Assembly (NCBI GenBank): GCA_946902985.2
Contig: OX336397.1
Coordinates: 184,888,813-184,952,812 of the forward strand
Direction: 5' to 3'
Source: Meconema thalassinum
Lineage: Eukaryota; Arthropoda; Insecta; Orthoptera; Tettigoniidae
DNA: 64,000 nucleotides
The notes below the pieces were generated by a model that was not told the origin of the DNA, searched no databases, and saw only the letters and a list, made by a program, of their open reading frames with translations. The position numbers and the translations under genes are program-made. Numbering within the stretch: position 1 is the first letter of the stretch; each line of letters starts with the position of its first letter. Below, one piece after another: positions 11,087 to 22,009 of this stretch.

Positions 11087-12674
11087 AGAACAGAATTAAC
11101 TGACAATTAAAGATACAATATTACCAATATCAACATTTTTCATAGATTTATATAAACTAGTCACAGCAAATCTTATTATTAAAGAAATATATACAAGACA
11201 AACATTAAGCATTCAAATACGTTTACACTACATTCACTTATATTTTCTCAATCTTAGGAGTCTTAGCAAGTCTGTATTTTTGTCTCAGTATAATTTTCAT
11301 ATGTTGAAATGTAATACCAAATCACTTAGGCTTACACAAAGATCATATACACATGTTTCATTTCAGCTCATTGAAGTGTCCCCCTTTTTTGCACAATTCC
11401 GTGGATTTTCATGAGATGCCCAAGTATTTCACAATGTGGCGCATTTATGATTTATTTATATATGTGATTTATTTGCCATGACCTCTGTTTAAATAGATTT
11501 TTGGACTGTTTATCATGTTTGATATTTAACTTCTTATTTATACACCTGATATTTAGTAACTTAACAGATTGAACTTACAATCATATTTATGTAAAGAACA
11601 TAATAACATTTCCACAATAACAAATATTGTTATATTCCGTAATGAAATATCAGTGGCATCACCTTACCTTCGTTTCCCACATTTGCTTCTTAAATTGTCA
11701 ATGTATTTCATTAAAAAAGAAATAGATTACACTTAAAAACAGACACTTAGCTTAACATAGGGGTAAATCTAATCCTACCCTTCGACAATTGCAGCATTAG
11801 AATATATTAATTCCTGGTATTCATCTAATAATTGTTAAAACGTGGATTTAATACACATTATTGGTGACCTATTTGATATTTGGTAGGTTGATTCGGTCAT
11901 ATACATAGCAACGCCACAACGGCAAATTTGATAAATTGCATCTTCATATCTTTTGAAACTACCCATTGCATTTGGTTTCCTGTGAGATGCAATATACCTA
12001 AACGTTCATCTCAATGAAGTGTATATATTTAAATCAGGATAAGAGCCAAATGAAAATTAATATACTTTTTGAAGATATAACATACTATACTATTTTCCTA
12101 TGATAATTAAATACTTACGACAAAAATATATATTTATGATAACATTTCGAACTCTGAAGCATTTATGAGCGGGTATTTTATGCATAGCAACGCTACAACG
12201 GCACTTTTATTAAACTTCACTCCCATATCTCCTTGGAAACTATATTTACACTTAGGTAGCCTAAAGAATGCAATACGTCCAAACCTTAAAGCTCGTTGAC
12301 ATATATTTATTCACCTAGATTACTAATAATGACATGCCACCTATACTTCATTGATTTGATAAATACTTAATGTATGCAGTACATACGGTACTACGGGAGA
12401 GTTTTCAACACGGTAAGATTACTTAATGGTATAACCGATACATTTAATACCTCCTTTTAATCAAGACTGATGGGCTATACTTATTCATTTCTTTCTCCAT
12501 AGACGGTTGCATTAAATCAGCATATACATAACCTAACACTGTTTGGCAAATTTGAAGTGGAACTTCTGATACCGTAATTCCATTTCAAGAATCTCGGTTT
12601 CTCTTCTAAACGTTTTGGACATTTATTAGAATTGCCACATATCCATATTGGGCATTTCAACTCAAATTCTTGTA
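11087..12674 (+). other. Right PLE unit, long 3' non-coding region
   Basis: No coding signal; it is the reverse complement of 3656-5243 with scattered differences. It contains the internal duplicated blocks with GCATAGCAACGCTACAACGG (near 11904 and 12180). Confidence 0.75.
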
Positions 12675-13308
12675 CGAATTTCCGAATTTCTCCATCCCAT
12701 ACAACGAGGTAGGTGATAATAAATCATTTAAAGTAGATTTTTATCAGTTTCATATGCTGGCTAATTATGTTTCGTTTATTTATATACATTTTTCTGACAT
12801 GTTTTATTTTCCTATCTGTTAGGTTATTTAATGTCATCGTAATAGTGGTTGGCACCTTTTAAAAATCGTTAATAGTCTCCGTATTGAAGAGGATTCAACT
12901 TGCTTAACTCAAGCGCCGAGCTGAATTATTTTATTGATTTTCTAAATAGTTTTGTGTATATTTTGATAAAAAAAATAAAGCTTAACATTCTTACACTCAC
13001 CCTTAATAGTTCTTATTTCTAACTACTTTTTTAAAATTATTGTTAAAAGACCAATCTTATATTTATTTAATTAATACTACTTTGTAAGGATATCCATTTT
13101 TATTACTATATTTTATTTATTACAATTATTATCATTAATTTTTCATTTTAGTTTAGATTTAAGGCGCATATGCCATTTTAGTTTTTCAATTCTTAATTGA
13201 TTTTCTTTTTAGGCTGAGGATGACCCCACTGTGGGTCGAAACATGTACTAATATATAAAATACATATATTTGTTTATGTGTTGATTTGGCGTATAATTTA
13301 AACTTTTA
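12675..13308 (+). repeat. PLE pseudo-LTR, 3' copy of the right unit
   Basis: Direct repeat of 7885-8580, about 70 bp shorter at its end. It is immediately followed by the 12-bp target duplication at 13309-13320. Confidence 0.85.
13207..13255 (+). ncRNA. Hammerhead-ribozyme-like motif in PLE pseudo-LTR (right)
   Basis: CTGAGGA at 13214-13220, stem II GACCC/GGGTC, GAAAC at 13238-13242, then ATGTA with predicted cleavage after 13247. Flanks TTAG and CTAA can pair as stem I. It has the same extra U after CUGAGGA as the left copy. Confidence 0.45.
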
Positions 13309-13320
13309 ACAGATCACTCT
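13309..13320 (+). repeat. Target-site duplication, right (Penelope dimer)
   Basis: Exact repeat of 2942-2953 (ACAGATCACTCT), marking the right end of the inserted PLE block. Confidence 0.9.
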
Positions 13321-14518
13321 CCTCATTTTATTGATTGCATTTCTGGCTTGACCGATTCTGGACTTTATCTCCTCAGTACAGTCAATGTAGCAGTTCACAT
13401 TTGCTCCTAAATATTTGTACGTTGTCACTTGCTGTACTGTCTCCCCATTGATTATTAAGCTCTCTTGATTATGTGTTCGTGATACTACCATAAAACGTGT
13501 CTTACTGACATCAAGTGTTAATCCCCATTTTTCACTTGCCTCCACGACTTTGTTAGTCAGTCGCCGTAAATCTTGTTGACTCTCTGCGAATAACAACGTG
13601 TCATCTGCAAATCTTACTTGTTTATTATTTTTCCATTAACTTTAATTCCTGCTGTTTCTTCCTCTATAGCTGCTTGTAATATTTCTTCTGAGGATTGATT
13701 AAACACAATCTTGTCTAACACCACGTTTTATTTCCACCTCTTAAGATAGCTCCCTACCTTCCTTTATGACCGCAGTCTGTTTCTAATAAATATTGCTGAT
13801 GATTCTAATGTCCTTCACATCCAAGTTCTTCTTCTGGAGCATTTGGATCAGGCAATCATGGCGAACTTTGTCGAAAGCTTTATTATAGGCCTAACCCAAA
13901 AAGCAGATATACATGGACTGATTCACATCTAAACATCCCTTTGCCATCACATTGAAGGTAAACAGGGCTTCTGTTGTTCCTAGTGCATTTCTGAAACCAA
14001 ATTGTGTTTCACTGGTATTTTGTTCCAATTTTTTGAAGATCCTTTGATGGATAATTTTTAGGAATATTTTCAGAGTATGACTCATGAGACTGATTGTCCT
14101 ATGATCGCTGCATTGACGGGCATTTGCCTTTTTCGGCAATGTAACAAATATAGACTGTAGCCATTCATGAGGAATGACTCCTGTGTTGTAGATTGAATTA
14201 TACAAGTCTACTAGGACATCTAAATGTTCTTCATTAACGAGTTTCAGTATGTCAGCTGTTATGAGATCAGGACCAGGGGCTTTATTATTTTTGACAACTT
14301 TGTAGCATGTATTACTTCTTCTTTTGTTATATCTGGTCCATTTTCGACATCTATATCTTCACTAGCATAAGGTTCTTTCCTATCATCTTCAAACAGTTCT
14401 TCTATATATTCCTTCCATCTCTCAAGTTTTTCTTTATTACCAGTAATGATGTCACCATTTTTGTAGTTTTTTGTAATTAAGTCTTCAATCTCGGTGCTTC
14501 TTTCTGTGTACCATATCT
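13321..14518 (-). pseudogene. LINE reverse transcriptase region
   Basis: Minus-strand frames show RT blocks in order: IPHEWLQSIFVTLPKK, the CSDHRTISLMSHTLKI block and QFGFRNALGTTEA (14205-13891), the KAFDKVRHDCLIQML region near 13885-13815, FADDT (catalytic motif C, near 13612-13598) followed by LLFAESQQDL, and GLTLDVSKTRFMV to INKMRRVIC. A stop (TAG) and a disturbed sequence precede AYNKAFD, so the first catalytic aspartate of motif A is not visible. There are several frameshifts. It continues from the endonuclease region across the hAT insertion. Confidence 0.85.
14511..14518 (+). repeat. 8-bp target duplication of the hAT element (left)
   Basis: CCATATCT here and again at 15854-15861 flanks the element exactly; 8 bp is the length expected for hAT transposition. 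Confidence 0.9.
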
Positions 14519-15853
14519 CAGGGGCGTATATAGAATTTTATTTCGGGGGGTGCCAAACCGGGGGTTAGGGGGCATGGTATAGGCCCAAAGAATAGGGGAT
14601 CCGTGGTTCTCCCCGGGAAACTTTTTTATAATTCGGGGCAAAACGATGACTTTTAAGGCTATCTGGCATCACTTTTTCAACCAATTTGTTGTGATGTTTT
14701 ATGTTTGTTTAATGTCAAACACAACTAAGACCATTTTATGATACTTTTTATTAATACAATCATCTTGCTCACTTGATAGTGTTTACATGGAAAGAATTAA
14801 TGTTACTGTTTTGATTTACAACTCACACTATAATATAAAGTCAAGGTTTCTTGAAGCATTGCCAAATCAGTTCATAACTTCATCGTCAGTGAGATGTATG
14901 TGTCTGTGAATAGATTATAATACTAGACCGTTGAGTCTGTTTTCAGAAGTAGAATTTTTTAAGTATGTTTTCAACCAACTCAAACTCTGTTCGGCAGTAT
15001 CAGTAGCATAGCTACAGAGAGAGCCAAATTTGCCAAAAGTTTGATAAGGATATAAAAGTTAGGGAAAACACTTTTGTTACACGCTTCAAGGGCACTTGTT
15101 GCTCTTCTTGGTTCGTTCATAAGAGCGAAGGCTCTGAAGAGTTATAAGAGGTTATGTTGTTACACATAAGATCAGAGCAAACTGATTGTCACACTGTTTA
15201 CATCGCTCTACTTTGCAACGTTGCCATACGTCACTTAGTAACAATAGTACCTTCGCCTTGCTTTGCAACGTTGCCATACGTCACTTAGTAACAATAGTAC
15301 CTTCGCCTTGCTTTGCAACGTTGCCATACGTCACTTAGTAACAATAGTACCTTCGCCTTGCTTTGCAACGTTGCCATACGTCACTTAGTAACAATAGTAC
15401 CTTCGCCTTGCTTTGCAACGTTGCCATACGTCACTTAGTAACAATAGTACCTTCGCCTTGCTTTGCAACGTTGCCATACGTCACTTAGTAACAATAGTAC
15501 CTTCACCTTGCTTTGCAACGTTGCCATACGTCACTTAGTAACAATAGTACCTTCGCCTTGCTTTGCAACGTTGCCATACGTCACTTAGTAACAATAGTAC
15601 CTTCGCCTTGCTTTGCAACGTTGCCATACGTCACTTTGTAACAATAGTACCTTCGCCTTGCTTTGCAACGTTGCCATACGTCACTTAGTAACAATAGTAC
15701 CTTCGCCTTGCTTTGCAACGTTGCCATACGTCACTTAGTAACAATAGTACATGATTATATTGGTTTTTAATGTTTTAATTCATAAACAAATAATATATGT
15801 GACATAAATTTCGGGGGGGGGGGGGGCGCCCCCTCCCCTTATATACGCCCCTG
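14519..15853. mobile_element. Non-autonomous hAT-type DNA transposon
   Basis: Terminal inverted repeats CAGGGGCGTATATA (14519-14532; reverse complement 15840-15853) and an 8-bp duplication define a 1,335-bp insertion in the minus-strand LINE. There is no long transposase frame. G-rich runs lie just inside both ends, including about 14 consecutive Gs near the right end. The interior carries the 50-bp minisatellite. Confidence 0.88.
15211..15750 (+). repeat. 50-bp minisatellite, about 11 copies
   Basis: The unit starts CTTTGCAACGTTGCCATACG and ends ACCTTCGCCTTG. It is repeated at 50-bp steps from 15211 to the last unit at 15711, which lacks its final 10 bp. Only two single-base variants are visible (CTTCACC near 15503, CACTTTG near 15634), so the array is young or homogenised. 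Confidence 0.95.
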
Positions 15854-15861
15854 CCATATCT

Positions 15862-17207
15862 CCTTTGCTAACCGTATCTTCCTTCTTATTTCTGCACGTG
15901 TACTCCTGTAAAGATCTTCATCTCGGTTTTTACAGAGCCTCCTCTTTTCCATCATTTGTATTATTTCATCAGTCATCCAAGTTTTTTATGCACTGTTTTA
16001 CCATCTTTCAGCATCTCTTGACTTGTATGCTGGAGTTGTCCCTTGAAGGATTTCCATTTGTCATTAACATCACTGAAGAATTTTTTCTCTTCTTTACAGA
16101 GCTCTTCATTGATTCGTTCTGTAATTTGTTCTCTCACTATAGGATCTTGAAGTTGTGAGATGCCTAGCGTATCCTTATTTTGTTTTCATAATATTTTCTT
16201 AAGCTTTATTTCGAATCTAGCCACAAGTGGATTGTGGTCTGATGCCACATCTGCTCCCGGATAAGTTTTCACTGCCTTGATGGCATTCCTGTAGCGTTTA
16301 TTGATTAGGATGTAATCTAATTGATTCCGGATAATGTTGTTAACGTTATCTCCAGGTGCTTTTCAGGTGTACAATCTTCTTTCTGGTAGCTTATAGAAAG
16401 TGTTTGTAACAACTAACTCATTGTCCTCACAATACTGTGCCAGGATTTCTCCCCGTTCATTTCGTGATCCCAAACCAAAATCTCCTATTTAGTCACCATC
16501 ACGTCCCTTGCCAATTTTGGCGTTGAAATCGCCCATGATGATTCTGATGTCTCTAGATTTTGTGGTACTCAATACTTGCTCAATTTCTTGATAGAAATGC
16601 TGCAACTCTGCTTCACTCTTGTCAGCAGTTGGAGCATAGACTTGTATAATGTTAACTTTTGCTCTTTTTGTTTGTAATTGTAAAGCGATTACCCTGTCGG
16701 AGACTAACAAAAAACTTGTCACACACTGGCTCGTGATTTTGTCAACAATAATAGCAACTCCATTCCAGTGATAATTATCATCATTACTAGAGTAATATAT
16801 CTTCATTTTGTTGCTATGCATTTCACCTGAGCTAGGCCATCTTGTTTCACTTAGTCCTAATATGTTTATCTTGAGTCGCTGCATTTCTTTGATCTCGTTC
16901 TGCAACTTTCCTGACTGATATAATGATTTCACATTCCACGTACCTATATTGATATTTCTCATAGCTCTTTTCGTCGTATTCCCTCCCGGAGATCCGAATG
17001 AGGGAATTGAATCTCCGGAACATTTTACTTTGAAACCAGCCATGATGGTTTTTCCCGGGGATGTCTCTCAAGATCTTTAATGGAGTGGTTTCCCGTTGCC
17101 TTCTCCATTCTATGCCGTTGACCAAGATGATTTGGTTCATCCGCCATTAGGGGCCATTTCTCAGCCCAAGGACAAGAGAGTGCCCTGACCTCAATTCGCT
17201 CATGCAC
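15862..17207 (-). pseudogene. LINE endonuclease domain and N-terminus
   Basis: Minus strand. The frame opening at 17043 (MAGFKVKCSGDS...) contains APE-type endonuclease motifs in order: NIGTWNVKSLY, GLSETRW, VNIIQVYAPT, IIMGDFNAKIG; the next 270 bp, in the same frame but past in-frame TAA and TGA stops, give QLDYI and SDHNPL (the catalytic SDH, near 16230). An overlapping frame upstream (17207-17025) may be the 5' end of the same ORF or a leader. A non-conserved linker follows up to the hAT insertion. This is the nuclease that nicks target DNA for target-primed reverse transcription; it is dead here. Confidence 0.85.
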
Positions 17208-17340
17208 CCTCAGAAGAGGCCGTTAGCGACATTGAGTGGGGCCACTTATACCGGTGGCCACTCGGTGCCCTTTTAGTCGCCTCTTACGACAGGCAGAGGT
17301 TACCGAGGGCGTTATTCTACCGACCCCACCCACAGGGTCT
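17208..17340 (-). other. LINE 5' untranslated region
   Basis: On the minus strand it begins GTGGGTGGGGTCGGTAGAATAA and contains CCTGTCGTAAGAGGCGACTA, a sequence often seen at the 5' ends of LINEs of this type in insects. The 5' boundary is approximate. Confidence 0.55.
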
Positions 17341-17554
17341 GGGGTGTAAGCACCAGGTTAGGTTCGTGTTTGTATGGAAAGCCTTATTAACAAAATGGCT
17401 GCAGAGATGAAGTATCGACGACATCACGGAAGACACTGAATGTTTACCTGGCGAGCTTATGGGCAAATGTCTGGGAATAAAGTGTTTTGTGTTGGTGCAT
17501 GGCATTTAAAATAAGACTTGGAAATGAGATGCTATCGTTTGCCAAATTTTCGTA

Positions 17555-17790
17555 TTGTCGCTTATATTTATAAAATATGCATCCCCATCTTTACATGACT
17601 TATATAGGTCTGGTAAAGATCCCGATACACACCCAAATTTGGGCATTCTAGCTGATATTTGTAAAATATGTATTTCATCTTTACTTCACCTATATACGAT
17701 GTATGGTAAAGATGGCGATACACGTCGGAAATTTGGCATTTTACCTTATGTTTATGAAATACTACCTAATATTTGTACCCTGCGTTGCCC
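17555..17790 (+). repeat. Degenerate minisatellite, ~90-100-bp units
   Basis: Two to three units with TATTTATAAAATATG, CATCTTTAC, GGTAAAGATCCCGATACACA and AAATTTGG(C)ATT. Related units recur at 22010-22140, and the reverse complement (GTGTATCAGGATCTTTACCA) at about 22166-22185. Confidence 0.6.
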
Positions 17791-18080
17791 AGGAGGTGTC
17801 TTTATATGTTATAGACAGATACATGGTAATATAAAATATTAATTTTGCTCCTCAACTCTGATGTTACTCAAGTGCAATATTAACTCACTGTAGACCTAGT
17901 CCAAAAGTACTGTGGTGTGCAATAACGTAGCAGAGCAAGCAACAATAGTAGAAAGGGATATTAATACACAATTCTTCGAGAACTCAGTCTCACAATTACT
18001 TTCCTGATAGTGTTTATTTTTGATTAAATGGGGTAATTAAGACGTCTTATAGCAGTGTTCATAAGGTTATCACTATTATT
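17791..18080. other. Intronic sequence without recognised feature
   Basis: AT-rich, no ORF and no repeat seen. Confidence 0.4.
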
Positions 18081-19487
18081 AGCCTACTTTTGATTTTTGC
18101 AAATAATGAAAGTAGACTTATTAGATCTACACAGGGCTAAAGTAATGTTTGTGTGTCTGTATGTCTGCCCCCACCACTTATCAATTCGAAGACGGTGAAA
18201 CCGAATTGAACGAAATTTGGTACAAAGGTAGCAAGTAGGTAGTTAGTACTTTTGATTTTTAATCATCATAAAGTATATAATATTGATGTAGACACTTACT
18301 GGCTAATTATCAATTTAAAAGAAAACAAAAAAATTCATTGTGGTGGAGGTGATTGCTTTAGGGGTGAGGACAAACAGCTATTAGTATACCCATATATTTT
18401 AGAGAAAGTAGGCATATATGTTCATTCTAATGTTGCAACCACCTTCTTGATATGAAATCATATTTCAATTATTCAATGATTGGAAGATTATGTCATCATT
18501 GTGGAGTCAAATATACTTATGATTTTCAACCCCGCACAAAATACGTGAATTATGAGAAATGAATTATTCCTGCACATAGCTCATAATTTACACATACATT
18601 ATATAATCCACATCCAGTTAAAGTAAATTAAGCAGCGTATAATCCCACTATAATATCAAATATGATGCTTAGATTCTGAACACATTGGACTTCCTTAGCC
18701 TCTAAAGTATTTCGTAAGATAAGAAATAAATTCAGTATACTCCCTTCTTACTAATCTCTAAAATGCTATACCTGAATCCAGAGTGATTAGAACTCATGAC
18801 AATATAACATTAGGCTATTCAATAACTTTTGTCAGCTAATATTTGTACATAAACATAGGAAAACAATTGTGAACGAATAGAATTGAACAAAATAATGGCC
18901 GCTATTCGTATGGCAAAGTATCATTGCTTACTGTTTGGTCCTTACCAGCCGAAAATTATCTCATAATAATATATATTCGTACTTTAATTTGGTAATTAAG
19001 ATGTAATCAACTAAATTCATAATTTAACATCCGGTTCCATTACAAATTAGCATACAGTAATCATAAAGCAGGACAATTATCAATGACAATATAACCCGAA
19101 TACCAAAGGCAAAGACTATTCATAGAACAATCTGCAATATCACTCAAAAGTTGCTGTATTTCTGATTTGTAATATAAAAGACATCTTGTACAGGTAAATA
19201 CTGTCAACAATAAAAAAAATGCAGCATAAATTCATTATAATTAATAAAACTTAAACGTCAACATATCAGTAGTAGAATACACCTTAACGGAGTGTATAAC
19301 ATTTCAGTTCTAGTAGATATTACATTCAATATACTGCGCGTGATACTTTCGTCATAAGGTAAAATTGAAAATCTTCCGTGTCAGCAGCGTCTTCATGAGT
19401 GTAAAATTAGACCCAAAATGTCACATAGGTTTCGGAGACCTAAAGACTAAATATTAAATAAAATTATACATAAAATGCAGAAATCAA

Positions 19488-19760
19488 TTAGACGACCAGG
19501 TGTGTTAGTGTGAAACTTGGTAATTGTTTTCCGTGGTTTCCCACTTCTACTTGAAGCAAATCTCGGTCACGAAAACCAAGATTAAGCGCCGAGGGGACCC
19601 GAAGCGCTGACCACGCTGGCCAAATGGCTGGGCAGCGGTCGATTGGTTGGCCTTGGCCCTTCATGGGCTGTAGTGCCAGGGGTAATTTATTATTCTCGAA
19701 GCAAATACCGTGATAGTTCCTAACTGATGGCCATAGCAACATCCCTTCCAATCGTTATTT
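19488..19760 (-). other. GC-richer patch inside the hairpin-bounded element
   Basis: A non-repetitive segment with a minus-strand 87-codon frame (MEGMLLWPSVRNYHG...). The sequence resembles SINE-like body (GCGGTCGATTGGTTGGCC...), but no tRNA promoter boxes were identified and no protein family is recognised. Probably not coding. Confidence 0.3.
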
Positions 19761-19954
19761 GAATTACAAATTCACACACTACCACAGCCATCACAGTAAC
19801 ACATGTTATCAGAAACAAGTAGTCCCGTGAAGAACTAGACTGCCTATTTTCATATATCCTACTAATGCAAATTTCCTCTATCAACATACTAAATTTCAGT
19901 TTGATTGCTGTAATAGATTCGTAGATATTGAGAACCGTCTAATTATTTCGAAAG

Positions 19955-21175
19955 GTCGCCATGTTGGACTTTATATATGTAGGGCTTAGAGTTATGTACT
20001 GTTACATGAAGATTATTGTATACGTGTAGTACTCGAACTTCAATCACATGATTAGGACACAAGAAGTAAGAACGAGATATTTAAATTTCGCTCAGCCGCC
20101 ATCTTGTGGTTATGGAAACAATTGAAATAAATTAGATGCCAGTGGATTAACATTTGTATAAGGATTTACTGTACCAAGTTTCAATGCACTTGGATGGTTA
20201 AATTGCGAGAAACGACCATGTGAATATTTATACTTCGCGTCGCCATCAAGTTGGATTGTGATCACCAGGTTATTGAAAGTCCTATAGGTGAACTTATGTT
20301 CATAACCCCTATGAACATAAAAAATAGTGTGATTGCTTTAGTAGATTCGTAGATATTGAGAACAGTCTAAATATTCCGGATGGTCGCCATGTTGGATTGT
20401 TATATGTATTGGCCATAGTCATGTACCTTTAAAGGAAAATTATTGCCTAGGTTCATTATTCAAACTTTCACTTCGATCGCATGATTACGACAGAAGAAAT
20501 GAAAACTTAATTTATAAATTCGCACAGTCGCCATCTTGACGTTATGTAAACAATTGAACTAAATTACATACCAGTGCATTACAATGTGTATAAACATTTC
20601 CTGTACCAAGCTTCATTGCGTTTGGATCATTAAATCGCGAGAAAAGTCTATTTAAAACTTTCAACTTCGCTTCGCTGCCATGTTCGTTTTGTAGTTGACC
20701 GGTTTTAAAAGTCTCATCGATGAACTTCCAGTAGTGCCCTTTATCTCCGTGCCAAATTTCAGGGTGATACCGCTAATAGTTTCAGAGATATAGAATGCCG
20801 GTGGAATATTTCGCACAGCCGCCATATTGAGGTTATGTAACCAATTGAACGAAGTTAGATGTCGGTGCATTACAATGTATATAATCATATACTGTACCAA
20901 GTTTCATTGCGTTTGGTTGGTTTAATCGCGAGAAACGTCTATTTAAAAGTCGCAACTTCGCTTGGGCGCCATGTTGGTTTTGTAGTTACCAGGTTTTCAA
21001 AGGTCACATAAGTGAACTTCTAGTAGTTCTCTTTATCACCATTGAAAATTCCGGGGTGATATCGGTACTAGTTTCGGAGATATTGAATGCTGGTGAAATA
21101 TTTCTCAGCCGCCATGTTGGATTGGTGAGACGTAACAAAATTTGAAGGACACGTCGGGGTCGCCCGAAATAGTGC
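19955..21175 (+). repeat. Tandem array of ~145-bp units in alternating types
   Basis: A GCCGCCATnTTG core recurs near 19960, 20097, 20240, 20387, 20530, 20677, 20820, 20968 and 21112, i.e. every 137-148 bp. Two types tend to alternate: one with TTATGTAAACAATTGAAC and ACCAAGTTTCATTGCGTTTG, the other with TTTTGTAGTTACCAGG and TTTCGGAGATATTGAATG. The higher-order period is about 290 bp. Units are diverged. Confidence 0.75.
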
Positions 21176-21335
21176 TATGAACTTACCGAGTTTCATTGAA
21201 ATCGCTCCAGCCGTTTAGATTTTATTAGGGGGGGGGGGGGCACACGAATCGCACACGCACGCAGAGACAGACACACAGACAAAAGGTGATCTCGTAAGCC
21301 TATTTTTTTTTCAATAATGAAAATAGTCTAAAAAT

Positions 21336-21590
21336 CCATACACACTCAAATTCATGGGCTATATGAGCAAAATATTGCAAAGCTTCTAAATTAATCAACA
21401 ACAGAATCATTAAAGCTCATTTGAACTTAATACTATGTTTATTGATGATATCTCCAGTTGTTGTAACGTTACGCCACATGCAGGGTTAGCCAATTCAATT
21501 ACTTCAATTAATTACAATTCCCTACTACGACCCCTGTTAATAACTTTTAAACAAAAACTTATTCAGATTTTTATGGCGTGGTTTTGATAG
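21336..21590. other. Intronic sequence without recognised feature
   Basis: Nothing coding or repetitive was recognised. Confidence 0.4.
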
Positions 21591-21602
21591 AGAATGGATT
21601 GC

Positions 21603-21745
21603 CATAGACTCTTACAGGGATAGATGGAAACCCTTTTGTCACGTCTTGAGCTACTCTTGCCGTGGAGAAAGGGGAGTGGCATGGCTCTTACAGAGATAGA
21701 TGGAAATATGGTGGTCACGTCTTGAGCTACTGGTGCCATGGAAAC
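21603..21745 (+). repeat. ~72-bp tandem duplication
   Basis: Two diverged copies share CTCTTACAG(G/A)GATAGATGGAAA and GTCACGTCTTGAGCTACT, followed by TTGCCGTGGA or GTGCCATGGA. The frames through it carry no protein signature. Confidence 0.75.
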
Positions 21746-22009
21746 GACCGGCCTTGCCATTCTTTCGTCAGTTTATATTCTGACTTTATTATCCTTGCTC
21801 GAGTGCAAAAAGTCCGAAATCAGAAGAATGAGAAAGACTATCCAAAATTCATGTGGCCAGCGGTTTCTTCTGGGTCTTGAACTATGTGCATGCAAAATTT
21901 TGCTGAGGAGTGGTGGAACGGTGTATATTTGTTTAGAGAACAAATCCACATACATACAGACAGACTTTCACTTCTATGTATATGATGTATCCCCATATAT
22001 ATATATATG

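Larger units (their letters stand above)
2954..13308. mobile_element. Inverted dimer of a Penelope-like retroelement
   Basis: Two PLE units lie head to head: a minus-strand unit (2954-7883) and a plus-strand unit (7885-13308). The arms are about 4.9 kb and similar throughout by eye; the loop between them is one extra ~560-bp stretch of pseudo-LTR. Each arm has a pseudo-LTR, a pol-like gene with RT and GIY-YIG domains, and a long 3' non-coding region. The block sits in the RT/C-terminal region of the LINE with one 12-bp target duplication, so it behaves as one insertion. Inverted, partly truncated PLE pairs are known; two almost complete arms are unusual. Confidence 0.9.
2466..17340 (-). mobile_element. 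RTE-like LINE, split by a Penelope dimer and a hAT element
   Basis: The pieces on the minus strand are: 5' region and endonuclease (17340-15854), RT (14518-13309) and C-terminal segment with 3' end (2953-2466). Removing the insertions and duplicated target sites leaves about 3.2 kb, the usual size of an RTE element with one long ORF. The 3' end is a simple repeat (GAAGAAGAA on the minus strand) rather than poly(A), also RTE-like. The reading across the Penelope insertion is continuous (...INKMRRVIC at 13306 into RVICSRDFNLHLKI at 2947). Stops and frameshifts in several pieces show it is dead. No clear LINE target duplication was found. Confidence 0.8.
18081..21335. mobile_element. Repeat element bounded by matching hairpins
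   Basis: Both ends carry a similar ~40-bp segment containing CAATAATGAAA-like sequence. The left end forms a CTACTTT/AAAGTAG stem (18084-18090 with 18109-18115); the right end forms CTATTTT/AAAATAG (21300-21306 with 21320-21326). The C-to-T and G-to-A changes keep the stem paired. After the left hairpin comes TGTTTGTGTGTCTGTATGTCTG; before the right one come a 12-G run and ACACAGACAAAAGG. The interior is mostly a degenerate tandem array. There is no coding region; the class is unknown. Confidence 0.5.

Noticed and set aside
15211..15750. CRISPR-like regular repeats
   Set aside because: The 50-bp repeats are back-to-back with no unique spacers; this is a minisatellite in a eukaryotic transposon.
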